Counted from the stretch's first letter, positions 26,200 to 35,423 are shown. The stretch: DNA of 60,346 bases from Acidobacteriota bacterium (GCA_009835985.1 VXWI01000007.1:1-60346), one strand, 5' to 3'. Program-made: numbers and translations. Notes: a model not told the origin generated them from the sequence alone.

Positions 26200-26705
26200 C
26201 TTCCACCCGTTCGCTGGTACTGACACTCGCCGGCTTGGCCCTGATCGCCGCTCCCGTCGCCGCCGAGAGCGACGTCGCCGACGTCGCCTCGCTCCAGACC
26301 ACCTTCGAGACCGCGGTCGCGGCCCTCAACGGCGGGGACCTCGACGGTTTCCTCGACACTGTCCACGAGGAGGCGCTGTCCTTTTACGCCTGCGGTCCCA
26401 CCTCGGGGAAACAGGGACGGGAGGCCTGCGCCATCGACTGGAACCTGTTCTTCAACAACACCACCGGGGCGGAATTCCAGACCAGCAACGAGCAGTACCG
26501 GGTCATCGGCGGCACGGGGATCGCCTACGGCGAATACGCGCTCTCGGTCCTCTACGACGGCAAGCAGCGGATGACGGTCCACGAGGGCCGCTACACGATG
26601 ACCTACATCAACGTGGACGGCCGCTGGCAGATCATCATGCAGCACAACACCCCGGCCGGCGACGATCCGCAGCCGGTGCGGAGCATGAGGCAACCCGGCC
26701 GTTAG
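26196..26705 (+). CDS. Exported NTF2/SnoaL-like (DUF4440-type) protein
   Basis: 169 residues with a Sec signal (LAGLALIAAPVAAES). The mature part has the cone-like NTF2 pattern: TTFETAVAALNGGDLDGFLDTVHEEALSFY, a mid-region GTGIAYGEYALSV and the final strand GRWQIIMQHNTP. GGAGG at 26184-26188 inside the upstream gene serves as ribosome site and the starts overlap (ATGA). Ligand or enzymatic role unknown. Confidence 0.8.
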   Translation: MTSTRSLVLTLAGLALIAAPVAAESDVADVASLQTTFETAVAALNGGDLDGFLDTVHEEALSFYACGPTSGKQGREACAIDWNLFFNNTTGAEFQTSNEQYRVIGGTGIAYGEYALSVLYDGKQRMTVHEGRYTMTYINVDGRWQIIMQHNTPAGDDPQPVRSMRQPGR

Positions 26706-27049
26706 GAGTCAATCGCCGCCGCCAGTTCGGTGAGGAAATCCGCGGCGCGCGCCGGACCGAGTCCCTCCAGGTAGGCATCGAGCTGTTCCCGGCTCCACCC
26801 GGAGTCCGGGGCGTGGTCCGCGACCATCTCCGCGGCCAGACCGATGAGCGGCGTGCCCCCGGCGTGGGCGCCGTCGGTCACGCGGTAGGCGCGTTCGAAG
26901 CCTTCGACGAAGGGCTGGGAGGGCGAGAGCGCCTGGATCTCGTCGCTGAGGCGGCGAAGCTCCGGGGCCAGCTCACGGGCCTCCGGATTCGCGCGCAGGC
27001 TCCGGACGACCGACTGGAACACGTCTCCGAACCGGGCGCGGGGTTTCAT
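26702..27049 (-). CDS. Hypothetical helical protein
   Basis: 115 residues, not recognised. Predominantly alpha-helical and acidic, with no signal peptide or membrane segment: FGDVFQSVVRSLRANPEAREL, LRRLSDEIQAL, and a C-terminal REQLDAYLEGLGPARAADFLTELAAAI. Convergent with the NTF2-like gene, overlapping by 4 bp. The only other candidate partner is the divergent ABC operon starting 100 bp away. Confidence 0.6.
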   Translation of the reverse strand: MKPRARFGDVFQSVVRSLRANPEARELAPELRRLSDEIQALSPSQPFVEGFERAYRVTDGAHAGGTPLIGLAAEMVADHAPDSGWSREQLDAYLEGLGPARAADFLTELAAAIDS

Positions 27050-27148
27050 TTCCCTATTGTCGCCGCAGCGGAGGGTTGAAGCACGCAGTCCGTTGACCCC
27101 GGTGCGCTATCGTCGCCGCCGTCTGCGCGTCAGCCAAAGGAGGTGCTC

Positions 27149-28258
27149 GTGGGACCGGACGATGCGACCTACGTGGAGTTCGAGGGGGTCTCGAAGACCT
27201 ACGACGGGGTCACGCCGGTCGTGGACGGCCTTGATCTCCAGGTCCGGAAGGGCGAGTTCCTGACCCTTCTCGGGCCCTCGGGGTCCGGCAAGACAACCTG
27301 CCTGATGATGCTGGCGGGTTTCGAGGCGCCCACCGCTGGCGCCATCCGGATCCGCGGCCGCGCCATCGGCGACCTGCCGCCCCGGAAGCGGGGCATCGGG
27401 ATGGTGTTCCAGAACTACGCGCTCTTCCCGCACCTGACCGTGGGGCAGAACCTGTCCTTTCCGCTGGAGGTTCGGAGAGTAGGTCCGGACGACATCCGCA
27501 AACGGGTGGCGCGCGCCCTCGGCCTCGTCCGTCTTGACGGATACGAAAACCGCAAGACCACCCAGCTCTCCGGGGGCCAGCAGCAGCGGGTCGCGATCGC
27601 CCGCGCCCTCGTCTTCGAACCCGACCTCGTGCTCATGGACGAGCCGCTCGGCGCGCTCGACCGGCGGCTCCGGGAAGAGATGCAGTACGAGATCCGCCGC
27701 ATCCAGCGCACGCTCGGCATCACCTGCATCTATGTGACCCACGACCAGCAGGAAGCCATGGTGCTCTCCGACCGGGTCGCGGTGTTCCACGACGGGCGGC
27801 TGCAGCAGATCGCCTCTCCCGAAGGGCTCTACGAGGAACCGATGCGGAACTTCGTGGCGCGCTTCATCGGCGAGAACAACCGGCTCGCCGGCCGCATCGA
27901 GAACATCGACGGCGCGGTCTGCGACGTCCGGGTCGGCGACGCGCTGATCCAGGCCCTCCGGGTGGTCCCGGCGGAGATCGGGGACCCGACCACGCTTTCC
28001 ATCCGTCCCGAACGGGTGGGGCTGGCGCCCGAGCCCGGGCTCTACCACAACGAGTTCGAAGCCGAGGTGCGGGACCTGACCTTCCTCGGCGACCACCTGC
28101 GGGTCACGGTCAGCGTGCTGGGGACGGACGAGTTCATCGTGAAGATCCCGAACGTCGTGGGGCACGGCGCGGTGATCCCCGGCGACCGGATCCGCATCGG
28201 CTGGACCCCCACCGACTGCCGGGCGCTCGACCACGAGCCCGAATCAGCGGAACCGTGA
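27149..28258 (+). CDS. potA: Polyamine-type ABC transporter ATP-binding protein (PotA-like)
   Basis: 369 residues. Walker A GPSGSGKTT, Q-loop VFQNYALFPHL, signature LSGGQQQRVAIARAL, Walker B LVLMDEPLGALD and H-loop YVTHDQQEA are intact; a C-terminal TOBE domain (from about 290) is present, as in PotA/FbpC importers. AAGGAGG at 27137-27143 sits 5 nt before GTG 27149, which I prefer to the GTG at 27143 inside the ribosome site. First gene of a five-gene operon; the stop overlaps the next start (GTGA). TATCGT at 27108 may be the -10 element. Confidence 0.9.
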   Translation: MGPDDATYVEFEGVSKTYDGVTPVVDGLDLQVRKGEFLTLLGPSGSGKTTCLMMLAGFEAPTAGAIRIRGRAIGDLPPRKRGIGMVFQNYALFPHLTVGQNLSFPLEVRRVGPDDIRKRVARALGLVRLDGYENRKTTQLSGGQQQRVAIARALVFEPDLVLMDEPLGALDRRLREEMQYEIRRIQRTLGITCIYVTHDQQEAMVLSDRVAVFHDGRLQQIASPEGLYEEPMRNFVARFIGENNRLAGRIENIDGAVCDVRVGDALIQALRVVPAEIGDPTTLSIRPERVGLAPEPGLYHNEFEAEVRDLTFLGDHLRVTVSVLGTDEFIVKIPNVVGHGAVIPGDRIRIGWTPTDCRALDHEPESAEP

Positions 28259-29358
28259 GCGACGCGCAACACGGCGCGCCGAGGTTCCTCGTCGCTCTGG
28301 GACTCATGGCGGGGATCGCCTGCGCCGCCGAACCCCCGGGCGGTGCGCTGACCGCCGTCTCCTGGGGAGGCTCCTTCGCCCGGGCGGTGAACAAGGCCTA
28401 CTACGAACCGTTCGAGGCCGAGACCGGGGTGGTGATCGGACGGGAGGATTACAACGGCGGGCTCGCCCAGATCCGCACGCAGGTGGACGTCGGGAACGTC
28501 CACTGGGATGTCCTCTCGCTCGAGATGTCCGACGCGATCCGGGGGTGCGACGAGGGGCTCCTCGAGCGGATCCCGAAGGACATCCTCGCACCGGGCGCGG
28601 ACGGCGCCCCGGCGGAGGAGGACTTCTGGCCCGGCACCCTCACGGAATGCGGGGTGGGGCACACCTTCTACTCGACGATCTACGCCTACCACCCGGACCG
28701 CTTTCCGGACGAGAAGCCATCCACGATCGCGGATTTCTTCGATCTCGACCGGTTTCCCGGCCGCCGCGGCATGCGCCGCAGCCCGCTCGTGAACCTGGAG
28801 TTCGCTCTCCTGGCGGACGGCGTCCCTCCCCCGGAGGTGTACGCGGTCCTGGATACCCCGGAGGGCCTGCGGCGCGCCTTCCGCAAGCTGGACACCATCC
28901 GGGATCACGTCGTCTGGTGGGAGGCCGGCGCCCAGCCGCCCCAGATGCTCGCCGACGCCGAGGTGGTGATGTCCACCGCCTACAACGGGCGCATCTTCAA
29001 CGCCCAGGTCCTCGAGAACCAGCCCTTCGTCATCGTCTGGGACGGACAGGTGCTGGCCGGGGGGCAGATGGTGATCGTCGCGGGCTCGCCCAACTTCGAC
29101 ACCGCACTCGAATACATCCGGTTCATCACCTCGCCGGAGTCGCTCGCCCGGCTCACCGGCTACATCGCCTACAGCCCGGTGCGCCGGTCGGCGCTGCCGC
29201 TGATCTCCACCCACGTCGAGACCGGCGCCGACATGCGGCCGCATCTGCCCACGAGTCCCGCGAATCTCCGGAACACGCTGCGCAGCGACTTCACGTGGTG
29301 GACCGAGCACCTCGACGAGATGAACGAACGGTTCAGCGCCTGGCTGGCGAGGTCATGA
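28255..29358 (+). CDS. Extracellular solute-binding protein (PotD-like), copy 1
   Basis: 367 residues. Signal region LGLMAGIACAAE, then the bacterial solute-binding fold starting LTAVSWGGSFARAVNKAYYEPFEAETG. Features of PotD-type proteins include REDYNGGLAQIRTQ, VGHTFYSTIYAYHPDRFP and the hinge block STAYNGRIFNAQ near residue 240. GTG start overlaps the potA stop. It delivers substrate to the PotB/PotC-like permeases downstream; spermidine or putrescine is the family default, not proven here. Confidence 0.88.
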   Translation: MSDAQHGAPRFLVALGLMAGIACAAEPPGGALTAVSWGGSFARAVNKAYYEPFEAETGVVIGREDYNGGLAQIRTQVDVGNVHWDVLSLEMSDAIRGCDEGLLERIPKDILAPGADGAPAEEDFWPGTLTECGVGHTFYSTIYAYHPDRFPDEKPSTIADFFDLDRFPGRRGMRRSPLVNLEFALLADGVPPPEVYAVLDTPEGLRRAFRKLDTIRDHVVWWEAGAQPPQMLADAEVVMSTAYNGRIFNAQVLENQPFVIVWDGQVLAGGQMVIVAGSPNFDTALEYIRFITSPESLARLTGYIAYSPVRRSALPLISTHVETGADMRPHLPTSPANLRNTLRSDFTWWTEHLDEMNERFSAWLARS

Positions 29359-30434
29359 AGCGCGCCGTCTCCGTCGCCGCGCTCGCGTTGGCCGCGGCGT
29401 GCGGACCGGGAGACGGACCCGGCTCGCTGACCGTGGTCTCCTGGGGCGGCGCCTACGCGCGGGCGGTCACCAGGGCCCACTACGAACCCTTCGAGGCCGC
29501 CACCGGGCTGACCCTGGCCCGGGAGGACTACAACGGCGGGCTCGCCGAGATCCGCACCCAGGTGGACACCGGAAACGTCCACTGGGACCTGGTGGACCTC
29601 GAGATGTTCGACGCGACGCGTGGATGCGACGAGGGACTCCTGGAACTGATTCCGGACGACCTGCTCGGGCCCGGCGCCGACGGCTCCCCGGCCGCGGAGG
29701 ACTTCTGGCCGGGAGCGAATGGCGACTGCGGGGTGGGGAACGTCTTCTATTCCACGGTGGTCGCGTACCACCCCGACCGCTTCCCCCGTGAGAAACCGGC
29801 GGTGCTCGGCGACTTCTTCGACCTGGAGCGCTTTCCCGGCCGGCGCGGGATGCGCCGCAGCCCGCTGGTCAATCTGGAGTTCGCCCTCATGGCCGACGGG
29901 GTGGCGACGGACGAGGTGTACGCGGTCCTCGATACCGAGGCGGGGATGGAACGGGCCTTCGGCAAGCTGGAGACGATCCGCGACCAGGTGGTCTGGTGGG
30001 AGGCCGGCGCCCAGCCGCCGCAGATGCTCGCCGACGCCGAGGTCGCGATGTCCACGGCCTACAACGGGCGCATCTTCAACGCCCAGGTGCTCGAGAACCA
30101 GCCGTTCGTCATCGTCTGGGACGGGCAGGTGCTCGACATCGGGCAGACCGGCATCGTGGCCGGGACACCGCGCCTGAAGGAAGCGCTCGAGTTCCTCCGC
30201 TTCTCGTCCTCGGCAGAAGCCATGGCCCGGCTCAGCGGTGAGATCGCTTACAGCCCCACCCGGCGCTCCGCGCTGCCGCTCGTGACGACGCACCGCGAGA
30301 CCGGCGTTCCCATGCTGCCGCACCTGCCCACCAGCCCGCAGAACCTCGGAAGAGTGCTGACCAGCAACACGCTCTGGTGGAGCGACCACCTCGACGAGGT
30401 GAACGAGCGCTTCAGCGCCTGGCTCGCGCGATGA
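29355..30434 (+). CDS. Extracellular solute-binding lipoprotein (PotD-like), copy 2
   Basis: 359 residues, a tandem paralogue of copy 1 with long identical blocks (RGMRRSPLVNLEFAL, VVWWEAGAQPPQMLADAE, YNGRIFNAQVLENQPFV). It has a lipobox (LAAAC, around residue 15), whereas copy 1 has a less canonical AGIAC. ATG overlaps the previous stop (ATGA). Differences cluster in the N-terminal lobe and near residues 105-130, so ligand range may differ. Both feed the same permease pair. Confidence 0.88.
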   Translation: MKRAVSVAALALAAACGPGDGPGSLTVVSWGGAYARAVTRAHYEPFEAATGLTLAREDYNGGLAEIRTQVDTGNVHWDLVDLEMFDATRGCDEGLLELIPDDLLGPGADGSPAAEDFWPGANGDCGVGNVFYSTVVAYHPDRFPREKPAVLGDFFDLERFPGRRGMRRSPLVNLEFALMADGVATDEVYAVLDTEAGMERAFGKLETIRDQVVWWEAGAQPPQMLADAEVAMSTAYNGRIFNAQVLENQPFVIVWDGQVLDIGQTGIVAGTPRLKEALEFLRFSSSAEAMARLSGEIAYSPTRRSALPLVTTHRETGVPMLPHLPTSPQNLGRVLTSNTLWWSDHLDEVNERFSAWLAR

Positions 30435-31639
30435 CGACCGGAAACGTCGGGCCACCAACCCGGGCCCGGCTCCGCGCGGCCGGGCTCACCCTGCCGCTGG
30501 TGGCGTTCGTGGGGTTCTCGTTCCTGTTCCCGCTGGGGACCATGCTGTCCCGGAGCGTCTACGACCCCCTGGTCGCCGACACGCTCCCGGGCACGCTCGC
30601 CCTCCTCGAGGAGTGGGACGGGGAGACCCTTCCCGGAGAACCGGTGTTCGCGGCCGCCGCTCGGGAACTCGAGACCGCGCTCGACGCGCGGCTGGCCGGC
30701 AGGCTGGGCGGGCGGGTGAACCGGGTGGCGAGCGGCATGCGCACCGTGATCGTCCGCGGGGCCCGGGCCGCGGCGGAAGCCCCGGCGGCAACCGCCCGAG
30801 AGACCCTGATTGGCGGGGATCCCGCCTGGGGCGAGCCGGCCACCTGGCGGGCGATCCGCGCCGCCGGGGAACGCTTCACCGCGCGCCACTACCTGCGGGC
30901 GCTGGACCTCGACCGGGACGCCGGCGGGTCCATCGTCCGCCAGCCCGAGGAACTCCGCATCTACGTGCCGCTCCTGCTCCGGACGCTCATGGTCAGCGGG
31001 GCGGTCACCCTGCTCTGCCTGCTGCTCGGGTATCCGATCGCTCACCTGATCGCGAACTCGCCGCCGCGCCGCGCCCGCTGGCTGATCCTGCTGGTGCTGG
31101 TCCCCTTCTGGACCTCGCTCCTGGTGCGCACCACCGCCTGGATCGTGCTGCTCCAGACCCACGGGGTGCTCAACAGCCTGCTGGTCGCGCTCGGGATCGT
31201 CGCCGACGACGGGCGGATCGCCATGATCTACAACATGACCGGCACGCTGGTCGCGATGACCCACGTGCTGCTGCCGTTCATGGTGCTGCCGCTCTATTCG
31301 GTGATGCGGACCATCCCGCCGCACTTCATGCGCGCCGCGTCGTCGCTGGGCGCGAACCGGCGCCAGTCCTTTCTCCGCGTCTACTGGCCGCTCACCCTGC
31401 CGGGCACGGCAGCGGGCTCGCTGCTCGTGTTCATCCTGGCGATCGGCTACTACATCACTCCGGCCCTGGTCGGCGGGTCGAGTGGACAGCTCTTCTCCAA
31501 CATGATCGCGTTCCACATGCAGACCTCGCTCAACTGGGGGCTCGCGGCGGCGCTCGGCGGGATCCTGTTCGTGGTCGTGGGGGCGCTCTACGTGGTCTAC
31601 GACCGGCTCGTCGGCGCTTCGAGCCTGAAACTGGGATAG
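30431..31639 (+). CDS. potB: ABC transporter permease (PotB-like) with large periplasmic insert
   Basis: 402 residues. One N-terminal membrane helix (LPLVAFVGFSFLFPLGTML) is followed by about 140 mostly soluble residues, then the MetI-type permease core of five further helices. The EAA loop reads MRAASSLGANRRQSFLRVYWPLTLPG. The soluble insert occurs in a subclass of Pot permeases. ATGA overlap with the upstream binding-protein gene. Confidence 0.88.
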   Translation: MTTGNVGPPTRARLRAAGLTLPLVAFVGFSFLFPLGTMLSRSVYDPLVADTLPGTLALLEEWDGETLPGEPVFAAAARELETALDARLAGRLGGRVNRVASGMRTVIVRGARAAAEAPAATARETLIGGDPAWGEPATWRAIRAAGERFTARHYLRALDLDRDAGGSIVRQPEELRIYVPLLLRTLMVSGAVTLLCLLLGYPIAHLIANSPPRRARWLILLVLVPFWTSLLVRTTAWIVLLQTHGVLNSLLVALGIVADDGRIAMIYNMTGTLVAMTHVLLPFMVLPLYSVMRTIPPHFMRAASSLGANRRQSFLRVYWPLTLPGTAAGSLLVFILAIGYYITPALVGGSSGQLFSNMIAFHMQTSLNWGLAAALGGILFVVVGALYVVYDRLVGASSLKLG

Positions 31640-31643
31640 GCGA

Positions 31644-32462
31644 ATGGCCCTTGGTCTCCGGGACGGCGCGGCCTCGCGGGCGGTCTATCTCGCCTTCTGC
31701 GCCTTCGTCTTCGTCTTCCTGGTGGCCCCGATCCTCGTGATCGTCCCGCTCAGCTTCAACGCCGAGCCCTACTTCACCTTCACCGAGGGGATGCTGCGGC
31801 TGGACCCCGACGCCTGGTCGCTCCGCTGGTACGAGGCGCTCGTGGACGACGTCCGCTGGTCCCGGGCGCTCGTCAACAGCCTGGGGATCGGGGTCGCCGC
31901 CGCCCTCCTCGCGACGGTGCTCGGCACGGTGGCGGCGCTCGGGCTCTCCAGCCCGGCGATGCCGCTCCGGCGGCTGGTCACCGGGATCCTGATCTCCCCG
32001 ATGGTGATCCCGGTGATCATCGCCGCGGCGGGGATGTTCTTCTTCTACTCCGACCTCCGCCTCACGCAGTCGCACTTCGGGTTGATCCTCGCCCACGCCG
32101 CGCTCGGCACCCCGTTCGTGGTCATCACCGTGACCGCCACCCTGTCGGGGTTCGACCGCAATCTGGTGCGCGCCTCCCAGAGCCTCGGCGCGGGTCCGCT
32201 CACGACGTTCCGGCGGGTGCAGTTCCCGTTGATCGCGCCCGGCGTCCTCTCCGGAGCCCTCTTCGCCTTCGCCGCCTCCTTCGACGAGGTGGTGATCGTC
32301 CTCTTCATGGGCGGGCTGAACCAGCGCACCATCCCCCGCCAGATGTGGTCGGGGATCCGGGAGGAGATCAGCCCCACCATCCTGGCGGCGGCAACCTTCC
32401 TGATCGCCTTCGCGCTGCTCTTCCTGTTCGCGGTGGAGCGCCTGCGCAGCCGGACCCGTTAG
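31644..32462 (+). CDS. potC: ABC transporter permease (PotC-like)
   Basis: 272 residues with six predicted membrane helices. The MetI-type core is shown by the EAA loop VRASQSLGAGPLTTFRRVQFPLIAPG, and the SFDEVVIVLFMGG helix is typical of PotC. It follows potB by 4 bp and ends the transporter operon; repeat copy C lies directly downstream. Confidence 0.9.
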   Translation: MALGLRDGAASRAVYLAFCAFVFVFLVAPILVIVPLSFNAEPYFTFTEGMLRLDPDAWSLRWYEALVDDVRWSRALVNSLGIGVAAALLATVLGTVAALGLSSPAMPLRRLVTGILISPMVIPVIIAAAGMFFFYSDLRLTQSHFGLILAHAALGTPFVVITVTATLSGFDRNLVRASQSLGAGPLTTFRRVQFPLIAPGVLSGALFAFAASFDEVVIVLFMGGLNQRTIPRQMWSGIREEISPTILAAATFLIAFALLFLFAVERLRSRTR

Positions 32463-32465
32463 GTA

Positions 32466-32510
32466 GGGAACGCCGGCCTGCAGCCGGCACGCGCGGCGGT
32501 TGGAACGCCG
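32466..32510. repeat. Intergenic hairpin repeat, copy C
   Basis: Contains GCCGGC-CTGCA-GCCGGC and the flanking bases GGAACGCC and GCACGCGCGGCG shared (reverse complement) with copies B and I. The second hairpin is reduced to one arm. It fills the gap between potC and a convergent gene. Confidence 0.65.
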
Positions 32511-32511
32511 A

Positions 32512-32898
32512 CTAGCGGTTCTTCAGCTCGAAACCCCGGGCCAGGACGTAGGCGAGCAGCGCCACCACGAAGACGAGGAGCAGCATCCAGGCGATGCCCT
32601 GAAGCGTCTCGATGACAGTCCGGTAGACCTCGAGCGTCCAGCGTTCCGCCGTGAGCGCCAGGATCTCCTCGTCCCTGTCGGGCGCCGAGATGTAGCGCTC
32701 CAGCTCGTGGATGCGGACGCCCGCCGAGACGCCCACCACGTAGGCCGCGAACTTGATGTAGCGGTGCCAGGCCCCGCTGAGTTCCTCCGTGACGATGCGC
32801 CGCAGGATGGAGGCGATGGGCCGGTCGAAGAGCCGCACGGCCCCGAAGGACACCCCGACCGCGATGACGAACGTGACGATCAGCAGCGTGAAGAACAT
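32512..32898 (-). CDS. Small membrane protein of unknown function
   Basis: 128 residues; family not recognised. Membrane segments lie at both ends: FFTLLIVTFVIAVGVSFGAV at the N-terminus and IAWMLLLVFVVALLAYVLA near the C-terminus, with a weaker hydrophobic run (FAAYVVGVSAGV) between and a charged soluble loop (RYISAPDRDEEILALTAERW). It begins 9 bp after the amidohydrolase stop on the same strand, so the two are probably co-transcribed. Confidence 0.65.
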   Translation of the reverse strand: MFFTLLIVTFVIAVGVSFGAVRLFDRPIASILRRIVTEELSGAWHRYIKFAAYVVGVSAGVRIHELERYISAPDRDEEILALTAERWTLEVYRTVIETLQGIAWMLLLVFVVALLAYVLARGFELKNR

Positions 32899-32907
32899 GG
32901 TCGTGCT

Positions 32908-34161
32908 CTAGGCGCCCGGGTCATGGATGCGGCCGTCCTTCATCACGAGCCGCACCCGCTGGAGGGCGGTGATGTCAGTCGCCGGATCACCGTCCACCAC
33001 CACCAGATCGGCGGCATATCCCTCGGCGACCGTCCCGATCTTGTCGGCCATCCCGAGCGACTCCGCGGCGAGCGAAGTGAGGCCCACGACGACGTCCGCC
33101 GGGTCCTGGCCTCCCTGCTCGACCCGCGCGACCGCCTCCCGGGCGTTCTGCCCGTGGGCGCCGGCGACCGCATCGGTCCCGAAGACGATCTTCAGGCCCT
33201 CGGTGGCGAGCGCCATCCCGAACGTCTCCACCGCCCGCACCCGGCCGGACTCCATGGCGGCGAAGCCCTCCTCCGTGTAGTTGCCGATCCCGAGGTAGCG
33301 GTCCTTGTTCTCGAAGTAGTTCTGGAAGATAAGGTAGATGTTCGGATCGTAGAAGGTGCCGTTCGCGGCCAGCAGGTCCAGCGTCTCCTGGTCGAGGAGC
33401 GCGCCGTGCTCGATGGTGGTGCAGCCGGCGCGCGAGGCGCGCGCCGCGCTCACCGGCCCGTGGGCGTGGACCAGGGTGCGCAGCCCGCGCTCGTTCGCGG
33501 CGCCGCAGGTCGCGTCGAGTTCCTCCTGGGCCAGCGTGGGGCCGCCCCCCACCCGGATGCTCTCCGACGCGAAGATCTTGATCGCGTCGGCACCGGCGTC
33601 GGCGAGGCGGTGCACCTCCGCGACCAGTGCATCCGCACCGCCGGTGCTGGCGAAGAGCTGGCCCAGCGTGGTGATGATCCGGGGCCCGGGCACCACGCCC
33701 CGGTTCACGGCGTCGCGAACCGGCCCGTCCACCGCCGCGCCGAGGCTCTGGACGGTGGTGAAACCGGCCTCGAGCATCCGGATGCCGTTCTCGACCGCGT
33801 GCATCGCCGCCGTCTCGGGAGCGGCGCCCCGCGCCAGCTTGCCGTCCTCGCCGAAGTGCCACCCCAGATGGACATGGGTGTCGATGAGCCCGGGGAGGAT
33901 CGTGCCGCCGGGAAAGTCATGCCGTTCGCCGGGGGGAAGGTCGGCGAGCGGGGCCACCGCGACGATCCGGCCGTCCCGAACCACCACCCCGTGGGCTTCG
34001 AGCACGCCCCCGCGCCCGTCGAGGACCCGGTCGCCGGTGAGCACCACGGTGCCGTCATCAGCCGGCTCGGCGGTTGTCTGTCCACCCCCGCCGCAGGCCG
34101 CGAATGCCGCGAGGGCCGCGACCGGCAAGCAGGACTGACGACGTCGCAAGAGTCCGGTCAT
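32908..34161 (-). CDS. Amidohydrolase-family lipoprotein, copy 1
   Basis: 417 residues. Signal peptide with lipobox FAAC and a glycine-rich linker. Metal-dependent hydrolase fold with the first zinc motif DTHVHLGWHF, IKIFASES (lysine region), LVHAHG, TIEHG and a late Asp in FGTDAVAGAHG, as in imidazolonepropionase/prolidase-like amidohydrolases. ATG at 34161 chosen because it starts the signal peptide; TACACT lies 10 nt upstream of it. Closely related to the gene at 35674. Probably hydrolyses peptides or cyclic amides outside the inner membrane. Confidence 0.88.
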   Translation of the reverse strand: MTGLLRRRQSCLPVAALAAFAACGGGGQTTAEPADDGTVVLTGDRVLDGRGGVLEAHGVVVRDGRIVAVAPLADLPPGERHDFPGGTILPGLIDTHVHLGWHFGEDGKLARGAAPETAAMHAVENGIRMLEAGFTTVQSLGAAVDGPVRDAVNRGVVPGPRIITTLGQLFASTGGADALVAEVHRLADAGADAIKIFASESIRVGGGPTLAQEELDATCGAANERGLRTLVHAHGPVSAARASRAGCTTIEHGALLDQETLDLLAANGTFYDPNIYLIFQNYFENKDRYLGIGNYTEEGFAAMESGRVRAVETFGMALATEGLKIVFGTDAVAGAHGQNAREAVARVEQGGQDPADVVVGLTSLAAESLGMADKIGTVAEGYAADLVVVDGDPATDITALQRVRLVMKDGRIHDPGA

Positions 34162-34228
34162 GGCGGGAACGAGTGTACGGCTCCCCGCGGCGGACCTCGA
34201 ACACGATGAGGCAACCTGCGTCTCCGTA

Positions 34229-34247
34229 TTGACGGAACTATCGTCAT
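34229..34247. promoter_or_regulatory. Inverted repeats/promoter before the DUF4143 ATPase
   Basis: TGACG-N7-CGTCA (34230-34246) is a perfect 5-bp inverted repeat, and the same CGTCAT (34242-34247) pairs again with ATGACG at 34260-34265, over the start codon. TTGACG at 34229-34234 can serve as -35 with TACCAT at 34254 (19 bp apart). Looks like a promoter with an operator. Confidence 0.4.
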
Positions 34248-34259
34248 TTGACATACCAT

Positions 34260-35417
34260 ATGACGACGATGCCGACGCAATCCGTCTTCGTTCCCAGAGT
34301 TCTGGACCTCCGGGGCCTGCTCGCGAAGAAGTCCCACTTTCTGCTGGGGCCTCGACAGACCGGGAAGACCACCCTGATCCGCCACGCCCTTCCCGAGACG
34401 CCCCGCTACGACCTGCTCGAAACCGCCACCTGGCTGGCCCTCAGCCAGGATCCGGGACGGCTGGCGGAAGAACTGTCGCCCGGTACGGACACCGTCGTCA
34501 TTGACGAGATCCAGCGCCTGCCGCAACTCCTGAACGAAGTCCATCGGCTGATCGAGGAACGCAGAGTTCGCTTCCTCCTCACCGGCTCGAGCGCGCGAGC
34601 GCTCCGCCGCGGAGGCGTCAACCTGCTGGGCGGCCGGGCACGCACGAGGGTTCTCCATCCGCTGACCCGGGCCGAACTCGGCTCCCGGTTCGACCTCGAA
34701 CGGGCCCTGATCCACGGCACGCTTCCCTCCATCTGGTTCTCCGACGACCCACGCGCCGATCTTGACGCCTACGCCGGAACCTACTTGCAGCAGGAAGTCG
34801 TCTTCGAAGGCGCCGCCCGGAACCTTCCGGCGTTCAGCCGCTTCCTTCGCGTTGCGGCGCTCGCCAACGGGCAGATCGTCAACTTCACGACGGTCGCCAG
34901 CGACGCCCAGGTCCCGCGAACGACCATCTACGAGTACTTCGAAGTGCTTCGGGACACGCTCCTGTTGTTCGAAGTCCCGGCATGGCGACGGCCACGAAAG
35001 CGAAAACCGCTCGTCTCGTCGAAGTTCTACTTCTTCGACATCGGCGCTGCGAACGCGTTGGCCGGACGCCGCCCCGATCCCGGCACGCCGGAGTTCGGCC
35101 ACGCCTTCGAAGCGTGGCTACTGCACGAGTTGCGGACGTACTGCGACTACCGGGCCCCACAGGATCTGCACTTCTGGCGCACGGCTTCGGGGTACGAGGT
35201 GGACTTCATCCTGGGCGAGCACACCGCGATCGAGGCGAAGTGCAAACCGCTCGTGTCGGCGCGGGACCTGAGGTCGCTGCGGGCGCTGGGCGAGGAGGCG
35301 GCGGTGAAGCGCTATGTCTGCGTCAGCCTCGAACCCCGTCCGCGCATCGTGGACGGCATCGAGGTCCTGCCGTACGGCGCATTCCTCGACGCACTCTGGG
35401 CGGGGGAATACGACTGA
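34260..35417 (+). CDS. AAA-type ATPase with DUF4143 (nuclease-fold) C-terminus
   Basis: 385 residues. Walker A GPRQTGKTT near residue 30 and Walker B TVVIDEIQRLP; sensor-like FLLTGSSARAL. A winged-helix region (NFTTVASDAQVPRTTIYEYFEVLRD) precedes the DUF4143 part, where VDFILGEHTAIEAKC resembles a PD-(D/E)xK core. Such ATPases are common, often patchily distributed, and of unknown role. It lies on the strand opposite to both flanking amidohydrolase genes. Start codons at 34248 (TTG), 34260 and 34269 (ATG) are all possible. Confidence 0.88.
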   Translation: MTTMPTQSVFVPRVLDLRGLLAKKSHFLLGPRQTGKTTLIRHALPETPRYDLLETATWLALSQDPGRLAEELSPGTDTVVIDEIQRLPQLLNEVHRLIEERRVRFLLTGSSARALRRGGVNLLGGRARTRVLHPLTRAELGSRFDLERALIHGTLPSIWFSDDPRADLDAYAGTYLQQEVVFEGAARNLPAFSRFLRVAALANGQIVNFTTVASDAQVPRTTIYEYFEVLRDTLLLFEVPAWRRPRKRKPLVSSKFYFFDIGAANALAGRRPDPGTPEFGHAFEAWLLHELRTYCDYRAPQDLHFWRTASGYEVDFILGEHTAIEAKCKPLVSARDLRSLRALGEEAAVKRYVCVSLEPRPRIVDGIEVLPYGAFLDALWAGEYD

Positions 35418-35423
35418 CGAGCC

